This document shows positions 27,450-36,705 of a stretch of 64,000 nucleotides of DNA, in pieces. How positions within the stretch are numbered: the stretch's first letter is position 1; every line of letters starts with the position of its first letter. Source of the stretch: Picosynechococcus sp. PCC 7002 (GTDB taxonomy: Bacteria; Cyanobacteriota; Cyanobacteriia; Cyanobacteriales; MRBY01); the NCBI RefSeq assembly GCF_963860125.1, contig NZ_CAWLFA010000007.1:62001-126000 (forward strand). The letters run 5' to 3'. A program made the position numbers and the translations under genes. The notes below the pieces were generated by a model. That model made no database searches. It was not told where the DNA came from and saw only the letters and a list, made by a program, of their open reading frames with translations.

Positions 27450-28472
27450 ATGCTTAGGTGTTTTCAGTTTTTAATTCAGGATTATTCTCAACAGCGGATT
27501 GCGTGGACATCTGTGCTACTTGCTGTCTTAGTGGTAATTACGAGTATTGTTGCCCTATGTCAGGGGGCCATCTCCATGGGGCCAGATCAAGTTTGGCAAG
27601 CGTTGCGACATCAGGGAGACCCGATGTTTCAAACGATTATTTGGGACTTGCGCTTACCTCGTATTGTGGTGGCCTTGGTAGTGGGGGCTGCTTTGGGGTT
27701 ATCCGGTGCGCTTCTCCAAGGGTTACTCCGCAATAGTCTCGCCGATCCGTTTATCCTCGGTATTTCGGCGGGGGCTGGTTTAGTGGCGATCGCCTTTATT
27801 ACCCTCAATGTCCTGGCGATTTGGATTCCCCTGGGGGCTTGGCTGGGGGCTTTGGTCACCGCGGCGGTGGTCTATGGCCTCGGCTATGTGGGCGGCGGTC
27901 TGTCGGTAGAACGTCTGGTACTGGCGGGGGTGGCGGTAAGTTCTCTATTTGGGGCTGTGCAAACCACCCTCATTCTTTTGGCGGATGATAGTCGCATCCA
28001 GGCGGCCCTCAATTGGCTAATCGGTAGCCTCAATGGTCGTGGTTGGCAGGATTTGAGCCTAGTTGCGCCCTATCTGAGCGTGGCTTTGATTGTCGGCTGT
28101 CTATTGGGACGGTCTTTAAATTTGCTGAACCTCGGTGATGATGCGGCGGTGGGTCTGGGGGTTTCCCTGGTGCGATCGCGGTTACTGATTGGCGGCATTG
28201 CCAGCTTATTGGCGGCCAGTGCAGTGAGTATTTCTGGCCTTATTGGTTTTGTGGGTTTGGTGGTGCCCCATGGGGTACGGCTCTTAGTCGGGGCTGACTA
28301 CCGCTGGATTTTGCCCCTCTCTGCCTTGGCTGGGGCATGGGTCTTAACCTTGGCGGATCTGCTGTCTCGCTCTGGGGCGGTGGAATTACCCGTGGGAGCC
28401 GTCACAGCCCTATTGGGATCACCCTTATTTATTGCGTTGCTTTATCGGCGGGGTCGGGAGGCTCAGGCATGA
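27450..28472 (+). CDS. FecCD-type ABC permease
   Basis: A 340-residue permease with about ten membrane segments. Family marks are LRLPRIVVALVVGAALG, LLQGLLRNSLADPFILG, and GLIGFVGLVVPHGVRLL near the C-terminus, with the GADYRWILPL segment after it. FecCD permeases import iron-siderophores, heme or cobalamin. ATGA overlap joins it to the ATPase gene. The unit continues with a TonB receptor and a binding lipoprotein, so it is a complete uptake system apart from TonB. Confidence 0.92.
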   Translation: MLRCFQFLIQDYSQQRIAWTSVLLAVLVVITSIVALCQGAISMGPDQVWQALRHQGDPMFQTIIWDLRLPRIVVALVVGAALGLSGALLQGLLRNSLADPFILGISAGAGLVAIAFITLNVLAIWIPLGAWLGALVTAAVVYGLGYVGGGLSVERLVLAGVAVSSLFGAVQTTLILLADDSRIQAALNWLIGSLNGRGWQDLSLVAPYLSVALIVGCLLGRSLNLLNLGDDAAVGLGVSLVRSRLLIGGIASLLAASAVSISGLIGFVGLVVPHGVRLLVGADYRWILPLSALAGAWVLTLADLLSRSGAVELPVGAVTALLGSPLFIALLYRRGREAQA

Positions 28473-29302
28473 CATTATCACAGGCATTACAGGTACAACC
28501 GCCAGAATCTTCATGGTCATCTTTGCTTGAAGGGGAGCATCTGTTTGGGGGCTATACCAAAAGGTCGGTTGTTCAGGATGTCAACTTAACGGTTCATCCA
28601 GGGGAATGGCTGACTATTGTGGGGGGCAATGGGTCGGGAAAATCTACCCTACTCCGACTTCTCAGTCGCATTCTCAAACCCCAACGGGGGGTAGTGCGCT
28701 TGGATGGCAAAGCAATTCAGCGGCGATCGCCCCAGGAAATTGCCCGGAGTCTGGCGGTTTTACCCCAACAATCCCGGATTCCGATGGGCTTAACGGTGCG
28801 GCAATTAGTCGGTTTAGGGAGAGCACCCCACCAGCGCTGGTGGCAGTGGGAATATAGCGAGGCGGATCAGGCCCAAATTCATCAAGCCTTGGCCCAAACT
28901 CAACTGTTACCTTTTGCGGATCGCCCTGTGGCGCAACTGTCTGGCGGGGAACGTCAACGGGCTTTTTTGGCTCTAGCCCTCGCCCAAAAGCCAAAGATTC
29001 TCATCTTGGATGAGCCCACAACGTTTCTGGATATTCACTATCAACTGGAATTGTTGGATCTGCTTAAGCAGTTAAACCGCCAGCAAAATTTGACCATTGT
29101 CACCGTTCTCCATGAGCTCAATTTGGCGACCCGTTACAGCGATCGCCTGGCCATGATTAAGGACGGCAAACTCTTTGCCCTAGGGACACCCGCTGCAGTG
29201 ATCACCCCAGAAAATCTGCGGTTTGGCTTTGGGGTAGAAGCGGTGACAATGCCGACCCCCGTAGGGTTACAAGTCTGCGTTTTGGGGCCAGCCTCGGTTT
29301 AA
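28469..29302 (+). CDS. ABC ATPase of a metal-chelate importer
   Basis: A 277-residue ATPase starting at the ATG that overlaps the permease stop; the open frame before it lies inside the permease gene. Walker A GGNGSGKST, signature LSGGERQRAFLALALA, Walker B ILILDEPTTFLD, H-loop TVLHELNLA. The EPTTFLDIHYQ pattern is typical of FepC/HmuV/BtuD-type subunits. It powers the FecCD permease of the same operon. Confidence 0.92.
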   Translation: MTLSQALQVQPPESSWSSLLEGEHLFGGYTKRSVVQDVNLTVHPGEWLTIVGGNGSGKSTLLRLLSRILKPQRGVVRLDGKAIQRRSPQEIARSLAVLPQQSRIPMGLTVRQLVGLGRAPHQRWWQWEYSEADQAQIHQALAQTQLLPFADRPVAQLSGGERQRAFLALALAQKPKILILDEPTTFLDIHYQLELLDLLKQLNRQQNLTIVTVLHELNLATRYSDRLAMIKDGKLFALGTPAAVITPENLRFGFGVEAVTMPTPVGLQVCVLGPASV

Positions 29303-29405
29303 TTACAGACACCACTACTCTCTCTCTAGTTTGGTCTTTCTCTACATCAGATCGTGCTCTATTTGTTCTAATTGCATCTATTTATACTCATTAATTTATT
29401 TATTC

Positions 29406-32054
29406 ATGGAACCTTCTTCTCTGCGTTATAGCTTGGCGTTGTGTGGCTTGGTGCCGTTGATGTTTTGGATGTCCCCGGACAAGGCGATCGCCCAAACAAA
29501 TCCGGAAACGAACCAGTTGGCCCAAGCCCAACCAGCTACCATCACTGGAATTCGCCTCGACACCCGACCCAATCGTGTCAATATCATTCTCGAAACGGCG
29601 GCGGGGCAGCCCTTAACCTTGCCTGGTCAGCCCTTTATTCAGCGGGGGACAGATCTGGTCGCAACTATCGAACCCGCCATCCTCACTTTACCTGATGGTC
29701 AAACTTGGCAATTTACCGCACCAACCGCCGATATTGCCGCCATTACAGTCGAACAACAGGGAGGCGATCGCCTAGAAATTATTGTCCAGGGTCAAGGGGA
29801 ATTACCCACAACCGCTGTCTCCCTCGAAACCATGGCTACCATTGCGACCAAGGACGATATGGCAGATTTGACGGAAATGCCCCTGGATCTAGATGCGATG
29901 CCCGTCGAAGAACTCGAAATTACGGTATTGGGCACGCGATCGCCGCGCCTGGTGAGTCGTACCCCCGGCTCGATCAGTGTTATTGATGCCGAAGAAATTG
30001 ACGATAATCTCGTGCAAGATTTGCGGGATCTGGTGCGCTACGAACCCAACGTTTCTGTGGGAAATGACCGACGCTATGGCCTGCAAGATGTCAACATTCG
30101 CGGTCTAGGCGGCAATCGGGTGCTGATTCTCAATGACGGTATTCGCATCCCAACTCAATTTACCTTTGGCACTCCGGCCCTGGGACGAGATTATGTGGAT
30201 CTCGATAGCTTGCAACGGGTCGAAATCATTCGCGGCCCGGCCTCTGCTCTCTATGGCAGCGATGCCCTCGGTGGGGTAGTTAGTTTCCAAACCATTGATC
30301 CCAGCGATCTCCTCGCTTTAACCGATAAAAATAACTTTACGCGCATCTCCACCGGCTTTGAAACCACCGACAAAAGCCTCAATTATGGCGCAGTGACCGC
30401 CTTCCGAGCCGATTCCCTCGAAGCATTAATTGGCTATACCGGACGCAGTGGATTTGAGGCCCGCCTCCCCGAAGGAAATGAATTTGTCGATGACCGCTAT
30501 GGCGATCGCGATAATTTCCTTGGGAAGTTAAATTTCAAGCTCAGTGAAAATTCTACCCTGGGCTTCACTACAGAAATTTTCCGCAGCACCAATGAATTCC
30601 AAGTCGCCCCGATTACTGCGGCCCTGCTCCAAGGCCCCCGGGGGTTTCAAGGTCAAAACGAAACCCTAGAAGCCGATTCCTACCGGGAACGCTACAGTCT
30701 CGCTTACCTCTATGACAACCCCGACGGAGAGGGTTTTATTGATAATGCTAAGTTACAGGTTTACTACCAAAATGCTGGTGTTGATGAATTGCGCACCCAG
30801 GACTTTTTAAATTTTGCCGGGACAGAACGACGTTTCCGTAATCTTAGCAATACCTTTACCGATGAACTGTTTGGCGGTGAAGTACAGCTCCAAAGTAATT
30901 TCCGTTGGGGCAAGATTGATAACCGTTTGACCTATGGCTTCGATTTATCCAAAACAAATAACGAGCGCACTAGAGACGGCCTAGAAACTCGCTTTGATAG
31001 CACTGGCAATGTCACCTCCACGACCAACCAAGTAGGTAGCGATAATTTCCCGGTAAAAGATTTCCCCGATTCGGAAACGACTCGCTTTGGCGTCTATCTG
31101 CAAAATGAAATGGCCCTTTCGGATACCTTTACTCTCTTGCCTGGTCTGCGCTATGACACCTATCGCCTCGATACTACTATTGACGAGCTTTACCAACGCA
31201 ACAGTCCCGATGCCGAAGCTGCTGACTTTAGTGATTCTGCCCTTTCCCCTAACCTAGGGTTTGTTTGGCAAACTTCCCCAGAAATTGCCCTAGTTGGTCG
31301 TTACGCCCGGGGCTTCCGATCACCTTTGTACAGTGAAATCAATGCGGGCTTTACAAATTTAACCAGTCCTTTCTTCCGCTATAAAACCCTATCAAATCCG
31401 AATCTCAAACCGGAAACCAGCGACACTTTTGAATTAGGAATTCGTGGTGATTTTCCCCGGGGGAATTTTAGTGTAACGGGTTTCTATAGCTATTACGAAA
31501 ATTTTATTGAAACCTTTGCCAATGCAGGTACAACACTCATCAACGGCAATTTGGTGAATTTGTTCCAATCCCAAAATGTCGGTGCTGCCCGCACCTACGG
31601 TGTCGAACTGGCCGGGGAATATCGCTTTAGCGAGCAACCCCATGGGTTTAGTCTGATCGGTAGTTTGGGCCTCACGGTGGGGGATGACCTAGAAGATGAT
31701 GAACCCCTTGAAAGCGTAGAACCCCTCAAAGCGGTATTGGGACTACGTTATCGAGCAAAGGAAGATCGTTGGGGTACAGATCTCATTGCCACTTTGGTCG
31801 GTGAGCCTCGACTCCGGGGCGATCGCCCGGCGGGTTCCTACAGTCCAGAGGGGTATGCGGTGGTGGATCTGTTGGGCTATTACAACATCAATCCCAATCT
31901 CAAGTTGAATGCGGGGATTTTTAATCTATTTAACAACCAATATTTCCTCTATTCCGACGTCCGGCCCCTCTTGAATTCGCCAGAACCCGTTGATATTGCC
32001 CGCTATGCCCAACCGGGAATTAGTCTGCGGGCTGGGTTGACGTGGCAATTCTAA
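29406..32054 (+). CDS. TonB-dependent outer-membrane receptor with AMIN domain
   Basis: An 882-residue receptor. I start at the ATG at 29406, where a signal peptide begins (LALCGLVPLMFW, end near KAIAQ). Residues about 45-140 are an AMIN domain. The plug (about 175-290) has RTPGSISVIDAEEI, VNIRGLGGNRVLIL and RGPASALYGSDALGG. The barrel ends with Phe (LTWQF). FRSPLYSE and SNPNLKPETS resemble the FRAP and NPNL boxes of heme receptors, but no His lies between them, so heme is only one option beside cobalamin or a siderophore. It is in one unit with the FecCD permease, ATPase and lipoprotein. Confidence 0.9.
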   Translation: MEPSSLRYSLALCGLVPLMFWMSPDKAIAQTNPETNQLAQAQPATITGIRLDTRPNRVNIILETAAGQPLTLPGQPFIQRGTDLVATIEPAILTLPDGQTWQFTAPTADIAAITVEQQGGDRLEIIVQGQGELPTTAVSLETMATIATKDDMADLTEMPLDLDAMPVEELEITVLGTRSPRLVSRTPGSISVIDAEEIDDNLVQDLRDLVRYEPNVSVGNDRRYGLQDVNIRGLGGNRVLILNDGIRIPTQFTFGTPALGRDYVDLDSLQRVEIIRGPASALYGSDALGGVVSFQTIDPSDLLALTDKNNFTRISTGFETTDKSLNYGAVTAFRADSLEALIGYTGRSGFEARLPEGNEFVDDRYGDRDNFLGKLNFKLSENSTLGFTTEIFRSTNEFQVAPITAALLQGPRGFQGQNETLEADSYRERYSLAYLYDNPDGEGFIDNAKLQVYYQNAGVDELRTQDFLNFAGTERRFRNLSNTFTDELFGGEVQLQSNFRWGKIDNRLTYGFDLSKTNNERTRDGLETRFDSTGNVTSTTNQVGSDNFPVKDFPDSETTRFGVYLQNEMALSDTFTLLPGLRYDTYRLDTTIDELYQRNSPDAEAADFSDSALSPNLGFVWQTSPEIALVGRYARGFRSPLYSEINAGFTNLTSPFFRYKTLSNPNLKPETSDTFELGIRGDFPRGNFSVTGFYSYYENFIETFANAGTTLINGNLVNLFQSQNVGAARTYGVELAGEYRFSEQPHGFSLIGSLGLTVGDDLEDDEPLESVEPLKAVLGLRYRAKEDRWGTDLIATLVGEPRLRGDRPAGSYSPEGYAVVDLLGYYNINPNLKLNAGIFNLFNNQYFLYSDVRPLLNSPEPVDIARYAQPGISLRAGLTWQF

Positions 32055-32167
32055 GCTTGGTTTTACCCTAATTTTCCAGGGATCAATCGCTATGTTTTTG
32101 CTGTATCGTTCGCTCTTTGTTTCGTTGTTTTTACTCAATTTTGTTGTTTACCTATTGGAGACAATCC

Positions 32168-32545
32168 ATGTCTGAAATGATTACTGCTCAATTTCGCCAC
32201 GTCATGTTGATGGTTGAAGATGTGGCCGCTGCTATTGACTTTTTCCATCGGGGGTTAGGGCTACCGATCAAGGCCCAAAGTCCCACCTGGGGGGAAGTAG
32301 AAGCCAATGGCACCACCATCGCTTTTCACAGTGTGGCGGAACCGCCAAACACAGGCGACACTCCCATTCTCAGTTTTTGTGTAGAGGATGTGTACGGGGC
32401 GATCGCCCAACTCGAAGCCCTCGGTGGCAGCCTCGAAGGTCGTGTACGGGAACCCTCCTTTGGCAAAGTGGCCGCAGTGCGGAGTCCCCAGGGGCAGTTA
32501 ATTAGTCTCCTGCAACCAGTTGCTATCTCTACCGTTTCAAAATAA
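32168..32545 (+). CDS. VOC (glyoxalase/bleomycin-resistance fold) protein
   Basis: A 125-residue protein, start ATG at 32168 behind TTGGAGAC. It is a single VOC module: HVMLMVEDVAAAIDFF, a GLGLPI turn, then VEDVYGAIAQLEALGG, and AAVRSPQGQLISLL. Metal-binding His and Glu positions are only partly present. It sits between receptor and binding-protein genes of the uptake operon. Whether it binds the imported chelate or is a bystander is unknown. Confidence 0.8.
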   Translation: MSEMITAQFRHVMLMVEDVAAAIDFFHRGLGLPIKAQSPTWGEVEANGTTIAFHSVAEPPNTGDTPILSFCVEDVYGAIAQLEALGGSLEGRVREPSFGKVAAVRSPQGQLISLLQPVAISTVSK

Positions 32546-32603
32546 CTCCTTTCTTTCGCCGCCTCACACCCCATGTTTTTTTAGTTCTCCTAATTAAATT
32601 ACG

Positions 32604-33497
32604 ATGCAAATGCCCTATTTTAAACGTTGCCTAAGCCTGTCCTTGTTGCTGTTAATGGTCGGTTGCAGCCAAAGTTCATCGAATGTTGCGGATATCGCCC
32701 CAACTGCCCCAGAGATTAGCAATGCAGCAACCACCGAACCGGAAACGATCACCAAAATTGTCGCCCTCACTTCCCTGTCAGCGGATATTATTGCCCGTCT
32801 CGATGCAGAAAAATTAGTGGGAATTCCGGGAAGCCGTTTATTGGCAAACAACCCCACCTTTGCGGGACTGCCCACGGTCAGCGAAGGGCAAACGCCCCCC
32901 AGTCTCGAAAAAATTGTTGCCCTCAAACCAGATTTAGTCGTTGGTGCAACGGGGTTCCATGATCAAGTATTGGCAAGATTGGAGGAATTGGGCATTCAAA
33001 CCCTCGCCACTGCTGTCCCCGATTGGCGATCGCTTGAAGCATTAACCCAGACCCTCGCCGAAAAAACCCAAACCGACCCAACGCCCCTACTCCAAAGCTA
33101 CGCTCAATGCGTGCCCCAAGGTGCTTCTCCAGACGATCCGACTCTGGTTTTAGTCAGTAATCAGCCGATGCTTGCTCCTAATAAGGAGAGTTGGGCCGGG
33201 GATCTTTTGCAACGGTTCCAGTTAAATAATCTCGTCGCCGATCTCCAGGGCGATAGTCCCCAACAGGGTTACGTCACCCTTTCCCCTGAAAAAGTCTTGG
33301 CCGCTAACCCTGAAATGTTAATCATGGTGGATGTGGGGGACGATTCGATCAATCAGCTCAAATCGGCTCCTTTTTGGCAGGACTTAGCCGCCGTGAAAAA
33401 TGATCGCATTTATACTTTTGATTATTATGGCTTGGTAAATCCGGGGGGCCTTGAGGCAATTCAAAGCACCTGCGAAAAGCTCCAAAGCATCACCTAG
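32604..33497 (+). CDS. periplasmic chelate-binding lipoprotein
   Basis: A 297-residue protein with a lipoprotein signal (LSLLLLMVGC, Cys about residue 22). It has the two-lobe class III binding-protein pattern: ITKIVALTSLSADIIARL, IVALKPDLVVGATG, and near the end FWQDLAAVKNDRIYTFD. The family includes HmuT, BtuF and siderophore binders. It delivers the ligand to the FecCD permease encoded four genes before. The ligand is not decided by sequence. An alternative start is the ATG at 32610. Confidence 0.88.
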   Translation: MQMPYFKRCLSLSLLLLMVGCSQSSSNVADIAPTAPEISNAATTEPETITKIVALTSLSADIIARLDAEKLVGIPGSRLLANNPTFAGLPTVSEGQTPPSLEKIVALKPDLVVGATGFHDQVLARLEELGIQTLATAVPDWRSLEALTQTLAEKTQTDPTPLLQSYAQCVPQGASPDDPTLVLVSNQPMLAPNKESWAGDLLQRFQLNNLVADLQGDSPQQGYVTLSPEKVLAANPEMLIMVDVGDDSINQLKSAPFWQDLAAVKNDRIYTFDYYGLVNPGGLEAIQSTCEKLQSIT

Positions 33498-33561
33498 ACA
33501 CTGCCCCCACTCGGCCTTGTTCGTCTTGTAAAAATTCCACGATTTTGGACAAATTTATCCC

Positions 33562-34101
33562 ATGACTGCTTTAAACGTCACAGATCTCAACGCCCTTTCT
33601 TTCCCGGAGGCGATCGCCTTTACCCAAACCTGGCTCGAACAGGTTGAATCCCAAAAATTAACGGATGCGAAAATTCTGGCGCAGATGCAGGCGTTGTTGA
33701 GTCACCGGGATGGGGTGCGGGGCTTTTTTGTGAGTTATTTAACGGGCAATAGCCCCCTTGCGGATCAACCGCCAGCGATTTTTCTGGACGGATTTACCCA
33801 GGTGGCGGAACACATTCACGAGATTTTGATCAAAAATGTGGCGATGTCTACCGCCATGGCGATCGCCCACCGACGCAATGGTGATTACAACCAGCAGCAG
33901 GGTTCGGAACGGGTAAAGACACGTTCTCTAAATCTACTCAAACAACTGGAACAGCGCGGTTTAGTTGTTTTTACAAATGAACGATTGCGCCTGCTGCAAA
34001 CCCTTGAAGCTGGCTCAGGGGATTACCAAGATTTTTTACAACGTTGGCAGTATGACCCAGAGCAATGTGAAGCAATTCGGCGATCGCTGCAACTCATTTA
34101 G
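33562..34101 (+). CDS. conserved hypothetical protein of the uptake operon
   Basis: A 179-residue soluble protein that I do not recognise. It is mostly helical, with no signal peptide or membrane segment. Visible elements are LLSHRDGVRGFFVSYL, AMAIAHRRNGDYNQQ and KTRSLNLLKQLEQRGLVVF. The gene begins 64 bases after the binding-lipoprotein gene in the same direction, so it may be co-transcribed and act in handling the imported compound. Codon use and HIP1 content are like the neighbours. Confidence 0.65.
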   Translation: MTALNVTDLNALSFPEAIAFTQTWLEQVESQKLTDAKILAQMQALLSHRDGVRGFFVSYLTGNSPLADQPPAIFLDGFTQVAEHIHEILIKNVAMSTAMAIAHRRNGDYNQQQGSERVKTRSLNLLKQLEQRGLVVFTNERLRLLQTLEAGSGDYQDFLQRWQYDPEQCEAIRRSLQLI

Positions 34102-34163
34102 GGGATTACAGTTAGCGAGGTCAGGTCAATTTTAATCAAAGACTTTTGTAGAACAGGCAAGAC

Positions 34164-34508
34164 CTAAATCAAAAGAGGCTCTAACCTCGCGAGTACTTCA
34201 TTAAGAGTGTCAAGGGGAAGTTGTTCCACAATTTTTGCTTTCCTGGCTCGACAGTCCACCGCCCGGATTTGATCGACCAGGATGACGCCTTGGGTTTTGA
34301 GATTAGGCGGAAGTTTCACCTCAAACACCCAGCCTTTTTCTTTATTCGTGATTGGACAGATTAGGGTCAGATTAGAAATACGGTTATATTCCTCAGGAGA
34401 AATCACGATCGCCGGACGATAACCTGATTGTTCACTACCTGTGCGGGGATTCAGTTCGAGAAAAATAATATCCCCCCGCTTAGGAACCATGCCGTTAATT
34501 TTTACCAA
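34164..34508 (-). CDS. mazF: MazF/PemK-type toxin
   Basis: A 114-residue toxin. I choose the TTG at 34508 because AGGAG lies before it and it gives the usual lead (VKINGMVPKRGD); an ATG at 34490 is the alternative. Family marks are KRGDIIFLELNP, EQSGYRPAIVISP, LICPITNKEKG and QGVILVDQIRAVDCRARKA. MazF enzymes cut RNA. The start lies inside the antitoxin gene (7-base overlap), the standard layout for tight co-production. The pair lies between two iron-uptake units and may help keep the region. Confidence 0.9.
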   Translation of the reverse strand: MVKINGMVPKRGDIIFLELNPRTGSEQSGYRPAIVISPEEYNRISNLTLICPITNKEKGWVFEVKLPPNLKTQGVILVDQIRAVDCRARKAKIVEQLPLDTLNEVLARLEPLLI

Positions 34509-34744
34509 GACTCTTCTCCTTGGGCTTCCCCCCAATCCACTTCAGAATGCTGTGCTTCAGGTTTTGCATCCTTGAGTAATTCCGCAAGGCTATATTTTGG
34601 TCGAGCAAGGCTCAAAATAATTTGGTTGTTTTCCATTGATATCGTCACTTGTTCCCCTTCCTGCCAACCGCATTGCTGGAGCATGGATTGAGGCAAGCGA
34701 ATACCAAAAGAGTTGCCCCATTTCGTGATTTTTTGGGTGATCAT
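34502..34744 (-). CDS. mazE: MazE-type antitoxin (AbrB fold)
   Basis: An 80-residue protein starting at the ATG at 34744, with GGAG upstream. The first 50 residues form a swapped-hairpin DNA-binding fold (QKITKWGNSFGIRLP, EGEQVTISMENNQI). The acidic end (SEVDWGEAQGEESW) would wrap the toxin. MazE and the MazEF complex normally repress their own promoter; a palindrome at 34766-34791 fits. Confidence 0.9.
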   Translation of the reverse strand: MITQKITKWGNSFGIRLPQSMLQQCGWQEGEQVTISMENNQIILSLARPKYSLAELLKDAKPEAQHSEVDWGEAQGEESW

Positions 34745-34765
34745 GTGGGGGAATCTCCAAATACA

Positions 34766-34791
34766 GTGTTTATACATTGAGTATACAACAC
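34766..34791. promoter_or_regulatory. imperfect palindrome, probable MazE operator
   Basis: The arms GTGTTTATAC (34766-34775) and GTATACAACAC (34781-34791) are complementary apart from one base, and the left flank is 21 bases from the mazE start. Typical for toxin-antitoxin autoregulation; binding is inferred. Confidence 0.45.
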
Positions 34792-34848
34792 GATCATTAT
34801 CAAAGTCGTTAGTGCTAAAGCTGACCTGTTTTCTATGGAGGCGATCGC

Positions 34849-35664
34849 CTAATATTTCTGATGATCTTTGACGAGTTGGCGATCGCCTTGGGAAATGGGA
34901 ATACACATCGGCGTGTGGGTGATCGGGTCGGGGATAATTTCCGCCTGCAACCGAAACACATCCGCCACCATGGTTTGAGTCATCACCTCGCTGGGGTGGC
35001 CTTGGCTATAGAGTTTGCCGTTTTTAATCGTGACGAGGTGATCCGCATAGCGACAGGCTAAATTCAACTCATGGAGCACCATCACAATGGTTTTACCCTC
35101 CGTGCGGTTGAGGTGAAACAGCAGATCTAAAACTTCAATTTGGTGCGCCAAATCCAAAAACGTGGTCGGTTCATCCAGTAATAAAATGTCAGTGTTTTGC
35201 GCCAAGGCGATCGCAATCCAAGCTCGCTGCCGTTGACCACCCGACAGAGTATCCAGATCCCGCTCCGCAAATTCTTGCATCCCCGTAATTTGCAACGCTT
35301 TTTCGACGTAATATTCATCTTCCTTTGACCACTGCTGCCACCAAGTCTGGTGAGGATAGCGGCCCTGGGCAACGAGATCCCGCACCGTTAACCCTTCTGG
35401 GGCCGTGGGATTTTGGGGGAGAATGCCCAGCCGTTTGGCGATCGCCTGATTGGAATACTTTTGAATTGCCTTACCATCGAGGTAAATATTGCCCTGCTTC
35501 GGGGGGAGCAGTCGCGCTAAACCCCGCAACAGCGTTGATTTTCCTGAGCCATTCGCCCCTACTAAAATCGTAATTTTTTCAGCAGGAATCGCCAGATTAA
35601 ACTGCTCGACAATTGTCTTCTTGCCGTAATTTAAGGTGAGTTGCTTCGCGCTCAGTTGACTCAT
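34849..35664 (-). CDS. siderophore ABC importer ATPase (FepC-like)
   Basis: A 271-residue ATPase. Walker A GANGSGKST, signature LSGGQRQRAWIAIALA, Walker B ILLLDEPTTFLD, H-loop MVLHELNLA. ITHTPMCIPI near the end is typical of FepC/FhuC ATPases for ferric siderophores. It starts three bases after the second permease gene and ends the minus-strand unit that also holds two permeases and probably MORN and TonB genes. It is the only ATPase serving the three receptor cassettes upstream. Confidence 0.93.
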   Translation of the reverse strand: MSQLSAKQLTLNYGKKTIVEQFNLAIPAEKITILVGANGSGKSTLLRGLARLLPPKQGNIYLDGKAIQKYSNQAIAKRLGILPQNPTAPEGLTVRDLVAQGRYPHQTWWQQWSKEDEYYVEKALQITGMQEFAERDLDTLSGGQRQRAWIAIALAQNTDILLLDEPTTFLDLAHQIEVLDLLFHLNRTEGKTIVMVLHELNLACRYADHLVTIKNGKLYSQGHPSEVMTQTMVADVFRLQAEIIPDPITHTPMCIPISQGDRQLVKDHQKY

Positions 35665-35667
35665 GGT

Positions 35668-36705
35668 TTAACGTTGTTTGATCAATAAATAGAGAAAATA
35701 GGGGGCACCAAGGATCGCGGTAATAATGCCACAGGGCAATTCCAAGGGCGCAAATAAAACGCGACCAATCAAGTCCGCCACCACCACCAAGCAGCCGCCC
35801 ATCAAAGCCGCAGTCGGCAATAATCCTTGGTGAACATTGCCGACCCACTGGCGCGCAATGTGGGGCGCAACTAAACCGACAAACCCAATGGCCCCCGCCG
35901 TTGCCACCGATGCCCCAGCCAAGGCCGTACTGACCAAGATTAATAATCCCCGTCGCACCTCGATGGAAACCCCTAAACCTTGGGCGAGGTCATCACCGAG
36001 ATGAAAGCCGTTTAATTCTTTACTCATGAGCCAAGCCACACTACTGCCAATCACGATCCACGGCACGAGGGCGATCGCCTGCTCCCAACTGCGCCCATAG
36101 ACACTGCCCGCCAGCCACACCAACGCCTGGGAAACTTGATTGATGTTGCCGAAGGTGACGAGTAAATTGGTCAGGGCCGCCGCAATCAAATTGAAACCAA
36201 TGCCCACCAAAATGAGTCGCAAGGGTGAACTGCCTCCCTGCCAAGCGATCAGATAAATCAACACCGTCACCGCCAGGGCACCACCAAAGGCCGCGAGGGG
36301 TAATACCGCCACAGACACGCCCGGAAAGATCACAATTAAACTCACCGCTGCCAAGGCTGCACCGCTATTGATGCCGATAATGCCCGGTTCCGCTAAGGGA
36401 TTGCGGGTTAAGCTCTGGATAATTGTCCCGGCGATCGCCAAGCCCACTCCCACCAGCCAGGCCACTAAAATTCGGGGCAAACGCAGGGTCAACAAGACAA
36501 AGCTGGCATCACTATCGCCGTTAAAACCCAGTAATGTTTGGAGAATTTCAAGGGGCGGAATAAAAAATTCCCCCACGCCCAAGCTGATGATCATCGCCGC
36601 GAGGGTACTTATGAATAAAAAGGCGATCGCCAAGGGCACCCGTCGGTCTAACTGCAACGAAAAGGGTAAGAAATTAGGCCGAAAAGTTAGGGGGGTTTTG
36701 CTCAT
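35668..36705 (-). CDS. siderophore ABC permease (FepG-like)
   Basis: A 345-residue FecCD-type permease. I start at the ATG at 36705, which overlaps the stop of the preceding permease gene; the longer frame to 36975 is inside that gene. Marks are LTLRLPRILVAWLVGVGLA, IIQSLTRNPLAEPGIIG and GAIGFVGLVAPHIARQW. It forms a heterodimeric channel with the first permease. An acidic segment (LPLGDDLAQ-like, here GFHLGDDLAQGLG) is conserved. Confidence 0.93.
   Translation of the reverse strand: MSKTPLTFRPNFLPFSLQLDRRVPLAIAFLFISTLAAMIISLGVGEFFIPPLEILQTLLGFNGDSDASFVLLTLRLPRILVAWLVGVGLAIAGTIIQSLTRNPLAEPGIIGINSGAALAAVSLIVIFPGVSVAVLPLAAFGGALAVTVLIYLIAWQGGSSPLRLILVGIGFNLIAAALTNLLVTFGNINQVSQALVWLAGSVYGRSWEQAIALVPWIVIGSSVAWLMSKELNGFHLGDDLAQGLGVSIEVRRGLLILVSTALAGASVATAGAIGFVGLVAPHIARQWVGNVHQGLLPTAALMGGCLVVVADLIGRVLFAPLELPCGIITAILGAPYFLYLLIKQR

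Noticed and set aside
29406..32054. Firm call as heme receptor
   Set aside because: FRAP- and NPNL-like boxes are present, but the His usually found between them is missing.
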